Below, piece by piece: positions 7,221 through 15,116 of a DNA stretch of 45,996 nucleotides (the stretch's first letter is position 1; every line of letters begins with the position of its first letter). The translations under genes and the position numbers were made by a program. A model generated the notes under the pieces. That model searched no databases, had not been told where the DNA came from, and worked only from the letters and a program-made list of their open reading frames with translations. This stretch comes from CAIOYC01 sp964243985 (GTDB taxonomy: Bacteria; Pseudomonadota; Alphaproteobacteria; Caulobacterales; Caulobacteraceae). Where the stretch lies: assembly GCA_964243985.1 (NCBI GenBank), contig CAXTHJ010000016.1, forward strand, positions 1 through 45,996, read 5' to 3'.

Positions 7221-8392
7221 CAACGAGCGAGCAAGTCCCCGCCAAGGGCTTTATCTCGCAATAGTTTCGGCTGATGCTGGGATTGTATTGCCGATTGCTA
7301 TTCCGTCAACCAAATGGATGCGGCTACAGGCAATGATATAGCAATATAGACGCAACCATTTACGGAAAGTATTGCGTGCGGATGCTTAACGATGTCTTCG
7401 GGCGAGATGACTATGTCGATGTCATGGTAGCCAGCGGGTAGTGATCTCGGGGAAGTTCAGGGGTGAGGTGATGTCCTTCACGCACTGGATTTAGGTTCCG
7501 GTGCGCTCGCTTCGCCGCGCCCCAGAGGCCGATGTCGAACCGCTCAGGCAGAGCCTTCGCTCTTTCGCCCATCGGCGTTTTCTTCGTCGTTGGTTTCAGA
7601 TCGCTTATCTCAACTCTCCACTGGTCTGACTGCCAAATCTTTTTCGTTCATCCCAGATCAGGTGTTGTCTTTCTCCCTCCTTCGACTTGGTGCGATAGAG
7701 ATCGCTAAGCCGAAGAAGAGAGAAGATCATCCCGAGTCGTGGAGTGCTCAACCGGCAACGATCCATTTTATGGAAGCAGGCGGTTCCCCGAGACCTGCGT
7801 TTAGCTGCCCCTTCTCGATCTCATCTCACTGTAATCGCCTTTCGGCACTGGGCTTCGGGGTTGTTGGTCTCGATGTTGGGTATGTCCGCAGTTATCGCGG
7901 AGCCCGTTTTTCATCGGTCCAGCCTTGGACCCTCAGCAGATGCGTTGTGATCGGAACGGTTATCAAAGAAGCGGACTTCCTTGACGCTCGTGCGCTCCGC
8001 GATTGAGTGGACGGAGCACACGCGGGAGCCGTCAAATCATCCAGACGCACTCCCTCATTATACGCCCTTCGCTGGCTTGCCAGCAGTCCGAGGGGGCCGA
8101 CCGTGGGGCGTAGGAGCACCGCCACGGTGTGTATCCTCTTAGGCTCGCTCAGCCTCATCGCGCCGGTCGGGTGGCCCGTGTTTCAGGGTCTATGGGATGT
8201 CCCGGTTCTGTCTTGCTGCGGGAGAAACAGCTATACTCCCTGAGCGTATGTCGTCGCGGACGAGCCGCGCCATACCTCTATTTATACAGGCTGGCAGGGT
8301 CTCCCGGCTATATGTTTAGGTGCCCGGTCAGCCACCTGACTGATCCCGATAAATACCTGACCACCCCATCAGAGGGGTGAGCAGGAGCATCA
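7221..8392. other. Gene-poor, lower-GC part of the island
   Basis: About 1.17 kb without a convincing gene. Plus-strand frames at 7590-8006 and 8007-8243 look non-coding: odd composition, no ribosome site, no known motif. On the minus strand, protein-like phrases appear in different phases between 7572 and 7298, for example KALPERFDIGLWGAAKRAHR, DITSPLNFPEITTRW and DIDIVISPEDIVKHPHAI. These could be pieces of one decayed gene. The right end (about 8200-8392) is the likely promoter region of the DUF6626-like operon. Confidence 0.4.
8327..8378 (+). promoter_or_regulatory. Candidate operator array before the DUF6626-like operon
   Basis: ACCTGAC occurs at 8334-8340 and 8355-8361, 21 bases (two helical turns) apart. 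The first is also the right arm of a perfect inverted repeat, GTCAG-CCAC-CTGAC (8327-8340). ACCCC-ATCAG-A-GGGGT at 8363-8378 forms a further small hairpin just before the ribosome site. This density of symmetry 15-65 bases from the start codon suggests a regulator-binding site. Confidence 0.45.
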
Positions 8393-8620
8393 ATGGACAT
8401 CTTCACGACCCTCATGGAGGCTGGTCTTACGACCGGCAAAAGGGACTTCTCAACCTATTGGGCGGGCCGTTCGCCTTCTTATCTGGCGACGACCGGCACC
8501 CTCTCCGAAGGCGCGATGATCGCGGTATTCCGCCGACTCATCGAAGAGCGGCGTTGGCTGCTGGCGATGCGCGTCGCTCACATGGTGCTGTTCGGCCCAA
8601 CCCAGAAAGCCGCGTCATGA
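8393..8620 (+). CDS. DUF6626-like small helix-turn-helix-type protein
   Basis: 75 residues from ATG 8393, with CAGGAG just upstream. The central sequence TTGKRDFSTYWAGRSPSYLA fits the DUF6626-type pattern (q..FS..WLGRS.SY.), a short family with a helix-turn-helix look in alphaproteobacterial islands and prophages. It is the first gene of an operon: its TGA overlaps the ATG of the next gene (8617-8620). A DNA-binding role, possibly on the repeat array upstream, is inference. Confidence 0.65.
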   Translation: MDIFTTLMEAGLTTGKRDFSTYWAGRSPSYLATTGTLSEGAMIAVFRRLIEERRWLLAMRVAHMVLFGPTQKAAS

Positions 8621-8997
8621 CCGGCTGGCTCGAATACGACTACCTCATCGCCTCCAAGCCTCACGAGTCTGAGTTCCCCGACCTCCACGCCGACATCGCG
8701 AGCCGGATCGAAATGGCGCCGCGCTGCTGGCGGCTCGGCATAAGCGATGCCGACGCTGTGCTCATCGTCTTGGACGATGTGAAGGGCCTGATCCCGACCG
8801 GCCAAGCTGACCTGTTCGAGTTCGATGGCGACCGGCCTGACTTAGACGACTGGATGGAGCAACATCATCCCCAGCTCGACTACTGCTGGATCGACCAGTT
8901 CTGTGTCGCCTTCCATGACCGAGCCGCTCAGCTATCGTTCGACGACGATCTGGGAAAGCGTGTGATCCGATCCGTCCACCTTCCACGCACGGTCTGA
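8617..8997 (+). CDS. Unknown 126-aa acidic protein
   Basis: 126 residues from ATG 8617, chosen because it overlaps the stop of the previous gene (ATGA); the frame is open further upstream only as a shadow of that gene. Acidic and soluble, with many Asp and Trp residues (FEFDGDRPDLDDWMEQHHPQ, WIDQFC). No domain recognised. The coupling indicates a shared function with the DUF6626-like protein. 57 bases after its stop comes the start codon proposed for the integrase. Confidence 0.6.
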   Translation: MTGWLEYDYLIASKPHESEFPDLHADIASRIEMAPRCWRLGISDADAVLIVLDDVKGLIPTGQADLFEFDGDRPDLDDWMEQHHPQLDYCWIDQFCVAFHDRAAQLSFDDDLGKRVIRSVHLPRTV

Positions 8998-9054
8998 GCA
9001 CGGTCAGAAGAGCCGTCCCGCCACCGTCGAGACACATCAGACCAAGGAGCCGCC

Positions 9055-9141
9055 ATGGCCGAGAAGCACATCACCAAGGGCTCTAAGCCCTCTCGTTCCG
9101 GGCGCGACAATTTTTCAATGAAACAGGGGTTTATTGTCTGA
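9055..9141 (+). other. int: Proposed 5' piece of the integrase gene, cut off by integration
   Basis: ATG 9055 has AAGGAG at 9044-9049, five bases away. The frame reads MAEKHITKGSKPSRSGR and enters the att core with codons CGT-TCC-GGG-CGC. In the integrated state it continues into flanking DNA for eleven codons and stops at 9139-9141. In the left copy of the core the same four codons are in the phase of the integrase frame, which is open from there to 5281. If the ends were joined, this would be the integrase N-terminus, third gene of the 8393-8997 operon. As it stands it can only make a 28-residue peptide. Confidence 0.5.
9093..9106 (+). repeat. att core, right copy (attR)
   Basis: TCGTTCCGGGCGCG, identical to 4327-4340 in the tRNA-Arg 3' end. 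It is followed by ACAATTTTT, presumed to be original chromosome. Confidence 0.85.
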
Positions 9142-9435
9142 CATTGTAGGTCAACCTTCAGACTCTGCGATGTGCAGCAAAAATAAGTTGGGCGGTTCAA
9201 AAAGATATTGGCAGCCACAGGGGAAAGCTTCTCTTTTTAAAGCGGGCTGAAATAGCAGACTCGGGAGATCGGTTCAGAAGTTTACGTGGTCCTTCGGCGG
9301 CTTATGGCTCGTCACAGACCTTGGAAAAGTCGGCTTTCGGGAGCCCGCCGCCGGTGCCGCCCTTTGCGCCCGCGCGTGGCCGAGGTGTTGCTGAAGATGG
9401 TGGCGCGTCAAACGAGAAGGCGCTGTGTCCTGCCG
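9107..9435. other. Gene-free chromosomal flank of attR
   Basis: 329 bases with nothing firm. A minus-strand frame ending at 9302 (KADFSKVCDEP) has a protein-like tail but no start outside the methyltransferase gene, so it is not called. Confidence 0.4.
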
Positions 9436-10521
9436 TCAGGCGCGTTGAACGAAAAGGCAATCGCCCGCCACAAACGCGCGCCCAACGCCGTCGCCCCAAC
9501 GCTCCAGCAAGGCGTCGCCCGCGCGTTTGGGCCCATCGCCATAGCGCCAGCAATAGTCGTCGATGGCCACCCATCCGCCCGGCGGAACCAGCGGCGACCA
9601 GAGCGAGACGTCCTCAGCTGCGCAAGGGCCGTCGTGATTGCCGTCGATGTGCAGCAAGGCGATGCGGCCGGAGGGCTCCAGGGCCGCGCGCGTCTTCAGG
9701 AGCCGCGCCGCCTCGCCGTCGGCGCTGCCGAGATAGATTGCGTGGCCCGAGACTGACGGCGTGCGATAGGCCGTCATCGAGCCCTGCGGCGCCAGGGGCG
9801 CAAACGTCGCCTCAAACGCCAGGGCGACGCGTTCCAAGCCGGCCGCGCGCGTGTAATCTTGCATGATCTGAGGCAGATCCTTCTGCGCGCCGATCTCCGA
9901 GCTCCAGGGATCGAAGACGAACAGGCGCCGGTCCGTCCCGCCGAGCGCACGTCCGCACAGCAGCACGCTGGCGGAGCGGCCGAACAGCGAACCGATTTCG
10001 ACGATGTCCCCCTCCGGCGCATCGAGCAGGCAGGCCAAAAGGGCGGCCAGCTTGTCATCGTAGGATTCTCCGAACAGATCGAAGGCGAGGCGGATAACGC
10101 CGGCCAGGAACGCCGGCTCCGGCGGCGTCTGGGTCGGCGCTAGGGCGGCGATCAGGCGTCCCCAATGCTCGGCGCGCGCGAAGATGTCGTCCCAACGGTC
10201 GAACTCCTCCTCCAACGCCGAGCGGTTAATGATCCGCAGCTGGGTCAGGCCGTGTTGGCGCAGCAGGTCGCCGAGCGCAACATGGACCATGTGCGCGGCA
10301 GCATGGATCTGGGTGACGCCCTGCGTCCGCACGAGGCCCTGGAAGGCGGCGAGGAATTCCGGCTCGTGCACGAGCGGCAACCGCACCCAGGGCGCGCCGC
10401 CATCGGTTGGATCAATCCTATCGCTGGACGCGCCGATGACCCGCTCGCCTCGCGCCAGCGCCTGCTTGAGATAGGCGCGGCCGTCCGGTGTCGAAACCGG
10501 AAACACCAAGGTCACAGACAT
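9436..10521 (-). CDS. SAM-dependent methyltransferase with an ATP-grasp-type N-terminal domain
   Basis: 361 residues from ATG 10519-10521. Residues 1-100 (MSVTLVFPVSTPDGRAYLKQ, GVTQIHAAAHMVHVALGDLL) look like the Rossmann-like first domain that precedes ATP-grasp folds, here without the ATP-grasp part. From about residue 165 a class I methyltransferase of the Methyltransf_24/cephalosporin-hydroxylase-like type follows: DIVEIGSLFGRSASVLL (SAM loop), LFVFDPWSSE, IALLHIDGNHDGPCAAEDVS (metal-binding DGNH). It is divergent from the six-gene glycan operon and probably methylates a sugar or small substrate of that pathway. Substrate unknown. Confidence 0.65.
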   Translation of the reverse strand: MSVTLVFPVSTPDGRAYLKQALARGERVIGASSDRIDPTDGGAPWVRLPLVHEPEFLAAFQGLVRTQGVTQIHAAAHMVHVALGDLLRQHGLTQLRIINRSALEEEFDRWDDIFARAEHWGRLIAALAPTQTPPEPAFLAGVIRLAFDLFGESYDDKLAALLACLLDAPEGDIVEIGSLFGRSASVLLCGRALGGTDRRLFVFDPWSSEIGAQKDLPQIMQDYTRAAGLERVALAFEATFAPLAPQGSMTAYRTPSVSGHAIYLGSADGEAARLLKTRAALEPSGRIALLHIDGNHDGPCAAEDVSLWSPLVPPGGWVAIDDYCWRYGDGPKRAGDALLERWGDGVGRAFVAGDCLFVQRA

Positions 10522-10590
10522 AAAGTCACCCAGCCACGCGGGCTAATCGTGGCGCTAAGCATGGCGGCCAGCGGATTCGCCAGCGACCAG

Positions 10591-10600
10591 TCCCGTTAAC
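10591..10600. promoter_or_regulatory. GTTAAC in the divergent glycan promoter region
   Basis: The palindrome GTTAAC at 10595-10600 lies between the divergent methyltransferase and aminotransferase genes. TTAAC is a CtrA half-site in Caulobacterales. The second half at the seven-base spacing is absent, so this is weak. Confidence 0.2.
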
Positions 10601-10660
10601 TATGTGGCGTGATTCGCCCGTTAGGCTGCCAAGTTCCAATTAAGGAAGAGCAGCATCCTC

Positions 10661-11818
10661 ATGGCCAGTCGCGGCCTCGCCCGATCCATCGCTCCGGCCG
10701 CCAAGCCGTCCGAGCCGCTGGTCGTCGCACGCCCCGAGCTTCCCAACGCCGAAGCCCTCCTGCCCTACCTGCGTCGGATCGACAACGCCCGCTGGTACTC
10801 CAACTTCGGGCCCCTCCTCTCTGAATTCGAAGCCCGGCTCGCGGCCCGGTTCGAACCGCAGACGCAGATCGTGACCTGCGCCAACGGGACGCAGGGCTTG
10901 GCCCTGTGTCTGCAGGCCTTGCGGCTGCCACCGGGTAGCCTTTGCGCCATACCGGCCTACACCTTCGTGGCCACCGCGCACGCGGTCATCGCCGCCGGCC
11001 TGACCCCCTATTTTCTGGACGTCGATCTCGACACCTGGACGCTGCAGCCGCAGACCGTGCTCCAGGCCTTGGCCAACGCCCCTGCGCCGGTCTGCGCCGT
11101 CATTCTCGTCGCGCCCTTCGGGCTGGCGCCCGACTTGACGCCCTGGCTGGAGTTTCGCGAAAAGACCGGCGTGCAGGTCATGGTCGACGCCGCCGCGGCG
11201 TTCGACGTCGTCCACGCGGCCCCCCTGCCCACCATGGTGAGCCTGCACGCCACCAAGGTGCTCGGGATCGGCGAAGGGGGTTTCCTGGCGACCGACGATC
11301 ACCACCTGGCTCGGCGCGTGAGGCAGCTGACCACCTTCGGCTTCCGCGGATCGCGAGAATCCCATATCCCCGCCACCAACGCCAAGCTCAGCGAATACGC
11401 CGCGGCGATCGGGCTGGCGGCCATGGACGCCTGGCCCCACAACCGCCTGCGCTGGTTGCGCGCCGCCCAGAGCCTGCGGGTGGCGATGGTTCACCTGCCG
11501 CAGGTGGTGTTCCAGCCCGGCTGGGGATTGACCTGGGCGACCAGCGTCTGCTGCGTCCGGCTGCCCGACAAGACGGCTGCGGCCGTGGAACGCAGCCTGA
11601 GCACCGAGGGCGTCGAGACCCGCCGCTGGTGGGGTGTCGGCTGTCAGGCCAATCCGGCCTTCGTGGACTGCCCGCGGGGCGACCTGACCCAGACCAACCG
11701 TCTGGGCGGCGCCGTCATCGGCCTGCCGTTCTCGATCGATCTCGACCACGAGCAAATCGGCCGCGTCGTCGCGGCGCTGGCGAAAAGTATCGACTGGAGG
11801 GCCGAGGCTTTCCAATGA
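10661..11818 (+). CDS. DegT/DnrJ/EryC1/StrS family PLP aminotransferase
   Basis: 385 residues from ATG 10661; AAGGAAGAG lies about 13 bases upstream. Family pattern in order: NGTQGLALCLQAL (PLP phosphate loop), PAYTFVATAHAVIAAGLTPY, DVDLDTWTL, VDAAAAFDV (the Asp that contacts PLP), SLHATKVLGIGEGGFLAT (Schiff-base lysine in HATK), FGFRGSRES. These enzymes aminate keto-sugar nucleotides, or act as related dehydratases, for surface glycans and secondary metabolites. It is the first gene of an operon: its stop overlaps the next start. The product is probably an amino sugar or amino-deoxy intermediate. Confidence 0.88.
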   Translation: MASRGLARSIAPAAKPSEPLVVARPELPNAEALLPYLRRIDNARWYSNFGPLLSEFEARLAARFEPQTQIVTCANGTQGLALCLQALRLPPGSLCAIPAYTFVATAHAVIAAGLTPYFLDVDLDTWTLQPQTVLQALANAPAPVCAVILVAPFGLAPDLTPWLEFREKTGVQVMVDAAAAFDVVHAAPLPTMVSLHATKVLGIGEGGFLATDDHHLARRVRQLTTFGFRGSRESHIPATNAKLSEYAAAIGLAAMDAWPHNRLRWLRAAQSLRVAMVHLPQVVFQPGWGLTWATSVCCVRLPDKTAAAVERSLSTEGVETRRWWGVGCQANPAFVDCPRGDLTQTNRLGGAVIGLPFSIDLDHEQIGRVVAALAKSIDWRAEAFQ

Positions 11819-12867
11819 CGAAGCAGAGACTGGTCGTGGTCGGCCCCGGGCTGATGGGCCAAAAGCACATCGAGCTGATCCTCAAGAACCCGCGCTGCAC
11901 GCTCGCTGGCGTGGTCACGCCCGAGCGGGACGACTTCAACGATGTGGGCGAGCGGTTGAACGTTCCGCTGTTCCATGACCTGGAAGCCTGCCTGATGGCG
12001 CTCGCACCCTCGGGCGTGATTATCTCGTCGCCCAACGAGTTCCATTATGACCAGGCCTGCCTGTGCGTCGAACGGGACATCCCCGTGCTGATCGAGAAGC
12101 CGATCACATCGACCTATGAGGAGGCCGCGCACCTGGTCGATCTCGTTGCGCGCCGAAGAGTAAAGGCGATCGTCGGGCACCACCGCGCTCACAGCCCCCT
12201 CATGGCGACGGCCAAGGCGGTCATCGAGGAAGGTCGGCTGGGACGCCTGGTGGCCATCCAGGGCAGCGCGATCTTCTACAAGCCGCCGGAATACTTCAAC
12301 GCCGGCCCCTGGCGACGCGCAATCGGCGGCGGCCCGATCCTGATCAACCTGATCCACGAGATCGGGATCATGCGGACCCTGTGCGGCGAGATTTCCGCGG
12401 TCCAGGCGATCGTCTCCAACACGCTCCGACAGTTCCCGGTGGAAGACACCGTTGTGATCAATCTTCAGTTCCGTAACGGCGCGCTCGGGACCTTCGTCCT
12501 GTCAGACACCGGCGCATCGCCTCGGAGCTGGGAGCAGACCTCGCGGGAAAATCAGGTCTATCCGACCTATCCCGACGAGGATTGCTACAGCATTACCGGA
12601 ACGCTTGGATCGCTGGACTTCCCTACCATGAGGCTGAAGTCGCACCCGGCCCCGCAGGCCCCGTCGTGGCACACGCCGTTCACCGAGGAGGTGATCCCGG
12701 TGGTTCGCCAAGACCCGCTGGAGCGCCAGCTGGACAATTTTCTGGATGTGATCCTGGGCGTCGCCGACCCCGTCGTGACCGCCTTCGACGGCGCGCAGAA
12801 CGTGCGGGTGGCGGAGGCCATCCGCCGCTCGGCGGAGACGAAGTCGTTGATTGAGCTCGATGGATAG
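11815..12867 (+). CDS. Gfo/Idh/MocA family NAD(P)-dependent oxidoreductase
   Basis: 350 residues from ATG 11815, which overlaps the aminotransferase stop (ATGA). A much longer frame upstream in this phase is a shadow. The N-terminal Rossmann fold has RLVVVGPGLMGQKHIELI; SSPNEFHYDQ and PVLIEKPITSTYEEA carry the conserved EKP motif; GGGPILINLIHEIGIMRTLC has the catalytic-region His. It oxidises or reduces a hydroxyl on a sugar or cyclitol nucleotide, commonly in partnership with a DegT aminotransferase. The pair here probably makes an amino sugar. Confidence 0.88.
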   Translation: MTKQRLVVVGPGLMGQKHIELILKNPRCTLAGVVTPERDDFNDVGERLNVPLFHDLEACLMALAPSGVIISSPNEFHYDQACLCVERDIPVLIEKPITSTYEEAAHLVDLVARRRVKAIVGHHRAHSPLMATAKAVIEEGRLGRLVAIQGSAIFYKPPEYFNAGPWRRAIGGGPILINLIHEIGIMRTLCGEISAVQAIVSNTLRQFPVEDTVVINLQFRNGALGTFVLSDTGASPRSWEQTSRENQVYPTYPDEDCYSITGTLGSLDFPTMRLKSHPAPQAPSWHTPFTEEVIPVVRQDPLERQLDNFLDVILGVADPVVTAFDGAQNVRVAEAIRRSAETKSLIELDG

Positions 12868-14008
12868 AGTTCTTCTTCTCGACACCAACGTCGCGTCGGC
12901 GCCCATCCACCGGTATCTGACCGATGCGGGCTACGAAGTGCATGTCGTCGGCCGAAACCCGAACGACTTCCTCGCCAGGGCGGCCCTCAATTACGTCAAC
13001 CTCGACTATTCCGACGTCGAGGCGAGCTTGGCTCTCGTGGAGCGGTTGGACGCAAAATACCTAGTCCCTGGGTGTAACGACCTTTCCTACGAGACCTGCG
13101 CCGCGATCAGCGCGCGGCGGCCGTTTCCGGGCATCGATCCGGTGGACGTCGTTCGCACCCTGGGCAATAAGCAGGACTTCCGCCGCTACGCCGCGCTGCA
13201 CGGCATCCCCGCCCCGCGCCAGATCGCCGAGGCGGATGCGAGCGCCGGCCAGTCGGTCATCGTCAAACCGGTGGACGCCTATAGCGGGCGCGGCGTCACG
13301 GCTTTGAAGGCGCCGACGACGAACGAGATCGGCGCCGCGCTGGCCTTGGCGAAGACGTTCTCAACAACCGGCGCCTGTCTCATCGAAGAGTTCGTCGAAG
13401 GCCAGCTCTACAGCCACACGGCCTTCCTCGGTGAAGATAGCATAGTTGCCGACTTCATCGTGGAAGAGCACGGGTCCATCAACCCGTTCACCGTCGATAC
13501 GAGCTGCCTGGTTCCCGACTTCGACCCGACGCTGCTTGGAAAAGTCAGGGCGGCGATCGAACAGATCGCGCGCGATCTAAAGCTGACTTCGGGTCTGATC
13601 CACACCCAGTTCATCGCCGATGGCGATGGGTTTTGGATCATCGAGATCACCCGGCGCTGCCCCGGCGACCTCTACAGCCTGCTGATCTCGTTCTCGACCG
13701 GCTTCAACTACGCGGAAAACTACGTCCGGCCGTTCATCGGCCAGCCCTTCAAGGATGGCGCCCGGCGCCGATGTGCGATCATGCGACACACCATTTCCCT
13801 CAGAGAAGCGCAGACATTCACGTCGCTCAAGTTCCATCGGCCCGTGGATATTGAACGCTTCTTCCCACAGGCGCTGGCCGGCGACCGCGTCGCAGCGGCG
13901 CCGTTGGCGCGGATCGGCATCCTCTTCGCTCGCACCGCGCCTGGCGCCGCGCTAGGCGAGCTGATGGCCGCCACCGTGCGCGGCGAACTCTACTCGGTTC
14001 TTGGTTAG
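12860..14008 (+). CDS. ATP-grasp carboxylate ligase
   Basis: 382 residues from ATG 12860, overlapping the previous stop by eight bases. Domains: Rossmann-like pre-ATP domain (RVLLLDTNVASAPIHRYLTD), then ATP-grasp with NKQDFRRYAALHGIPAPRQI, VIVKPVDAYSGRGVTAL (ATP lysine), CLIEEFVEGQLYSHTAF, and WIIEITRRCPGDLYS (Mg-binding Glu). The family forms an acyl-phosphate and joins a carboxylate to an amine. In this operon it could attach an amino acid or acid to the amino sugar made by the first two enzymes. The substrate is inference only. Confidence 0.82.
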   Translation: MDRVLLLDTNVASAPIHRYLTDAGYEVHVVGRNPNDFLARAALNYVNLDYSDVEASLALVERLDAKYLVPGCNDLSYETCAAISARRPFPGIDPVDVVRTLGNKQDFRRYAALHGIPAPRQIAEADASAGQSVIVKPVDAYSGRGVTALKAPTTNEIGAALALAKTFSTTGACLIEEFVEGQLYSHTAFLGEDSIVADFIVEEHGSINPFTVDTSCLVPDFDPTLLGKVRAAIEQIARDLKLTSGLIHTQFIADGDGFWIIEITRRCPGDLYSLLISFSTGFNYAENYVRPFIGQPFKDGARRRCAIMRHTISLREAQTFTSLKFHRPVDIERFFPQALAGDRVAAAPLARIGILFARTAPGAALGELMAATVRGELYSVLG

Positions 14009-14021
14009 GGCGGGCGGAGCT

Positions 14022-15116
14022 ATGACCAGCGTAGACTTCAGGGCCGCCGTGAACGCCGCACTCGATGCGCCGGCCGCCAACCAAGCGCTGGCTCGCCAGC
14101 TGCTGTCGAGCGCGTCCAAGCGGCCGTGCTTCGTCGTCGGCCGCAACGCACAGGCTTCGGACCTGATCGGCAAGGTTAGACTGGACGGCCTCCTGGACGA
14201 TTTCGCCGCGCCGGGCTCGACCTGGGGCGGCCTTCCGACCGTCTCCACCGCTGAGCTGCCCACCGGCGCCATCGTCATCAACTGCTCAACCTCGATCAGC
14301 CCCGTCGCCGTCGAGCAAAGGATCAGGGCGGCCGGGCACGCGTCGATTGTCTCGATCCACCAGCTGATCTACGCGGCCGCGGGCGCGATCGACCAGCCGC
14401 AGTTCGTCCAAGACCAGCGCAGGGACTGGGAACAGTTCGAGGCGGAATGGTGCGACCTCTTCGCCAGCTTGGAGGACGAGCCGTCCCGCCAGACCTTACT
14501 GGACCTCGTCCGCTACCGTCTGACAGCGAACACCCAGGTCATGCAGGACTACGGGGTCCGGGTGAAAGACCAGTACTTCGAGCCGTTCCTCGATCTCCAC
14601 TCGGAAGTTTTCGTGGACGCAGGCGGCTTCGACGGCGACACGACCGAGGCGTTCTGCAGCAAGTATCCGGACTATCGGAAGGTGCATCTGTTCGAGCCGT
14701 CACAACACAATATGCGCGCCGCGAAGCTCAGGCTTGCGGCCCATCGGGACATCGTATTCCATCCAGAAGGGCTCTCCGGCCAAGCCGGCGCCGTGACCTT
14801 CGACGCAGAAGCCGGATCGGCGTCCGCCGTCACCTCAGGCGGGGGTGAAGAGGTTCAGATGACCACTTTGGACCTAGCCGTCGCCGAGCCCGTAAGCTTC
14901 ATCAAGATGGATCTCGAGGGGTGGGAGCTGAACGCTCTGGCCGGATGCAAGCAGCATATCCGCGAAGATCACCCCAAACTGGCCATCGCTGTCTATCACC
15001 GCGCCAGCGACTTCCGCACCGTGTGGCGATACGCCCGTTCCATCCACCAGGACTACAAGGTGTATCTGAGACACTACACCCAGGGCTGGTCGGAAACAGT
15101 GATGTTCTTTGTCTGA
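14022..15116 (+). CDS. FkbM family methyltransferase with N-terminal Rossmann-like extension
   Basis: About 364 residues from ATG 14022, preceded by GGCGGAG. Residues 1-110 (RPCFVVGRNAQASDLIGKVR, TGAIVINCSTSISPVAV) look like a degenerate nucleotide-binding domain common on FkbM proteins of surface-glycan clusters. From about residue 195 the FkbM domain follows: EVFVDAGGFDGDTTEAFC (SAM loop), KVHLFEPSQHNMRAA, VSFIKMDLEGWELNALAGCK. It O-methylates a sugar or lipid-linked glycan. Its stop overlaps the next start (TGATG at 15114-15118). Confidence 0.85.
   Translation: MTSVDFRAAVNAALDAPAANQALARQLLSSASKRPCFVVGRNAQASDLIGKVRLDGLLDDFAAPGSTWGGLPTVSTAELPTGAIVINCSTSISPVAVEQRIRAAGHASIVSIHQLIYAAAGAIDQPQFVQDQRRDWEQFEAEWCDLFASLEDEPSRQTLLDLVRYRLTANTQVMQDYGVRVKDQYFEPFLDLHSEVFVDAGGFDGDTTEAFCSKYPDYRKVHLFEPSQHNMRAAKLRLAAHRDIVFHPEGLSGQAGAVTFDAEAGSASAVTSGGGEEVQMTTLDLAVAEPVSFIKMDLEGWELNALAGCKQHIREDHPKLAIAVYHRASDFRTVWRYARSIHQDYKVYLRHYTQGWSETVMFFV

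Larger units (their letters stand above)
4327..9106. mobile_element. Decayed genomic island integrated at tRNA-Arg
   Basis: A 14-bp direct repeat (TCGTTCCGGGCGCG) at 4327-4340, inside the tRNA 3' end, and at 9093-9106 brackets 4.77 kb. Content fits an island: a tyrosine integrase remnant directly downstream of the tRNA, the tail of a type I restriction HsdR, a trypco2-like gene, unknown proteins and a stretch of lower apparent GC around 7260-8390. The integrase has lost its catalytic half, so the element should be immobile on its own. Boundaries come from the repeat; the empty site was not seen. Confidence 0.85.

Noticed and set aside
7590..8243. Plus-strand frames in the island (138 and 78 codons)
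   Set aside because: No ribosome site, no family resemblance, and unusual composition.
9302..9574. Minus-strand 90-codon frame ending KADFSKVCDEP
   Set aside because: Its only starts lie inside the methyltransferase gene in a shadow phase; the unshared part has no start codon.
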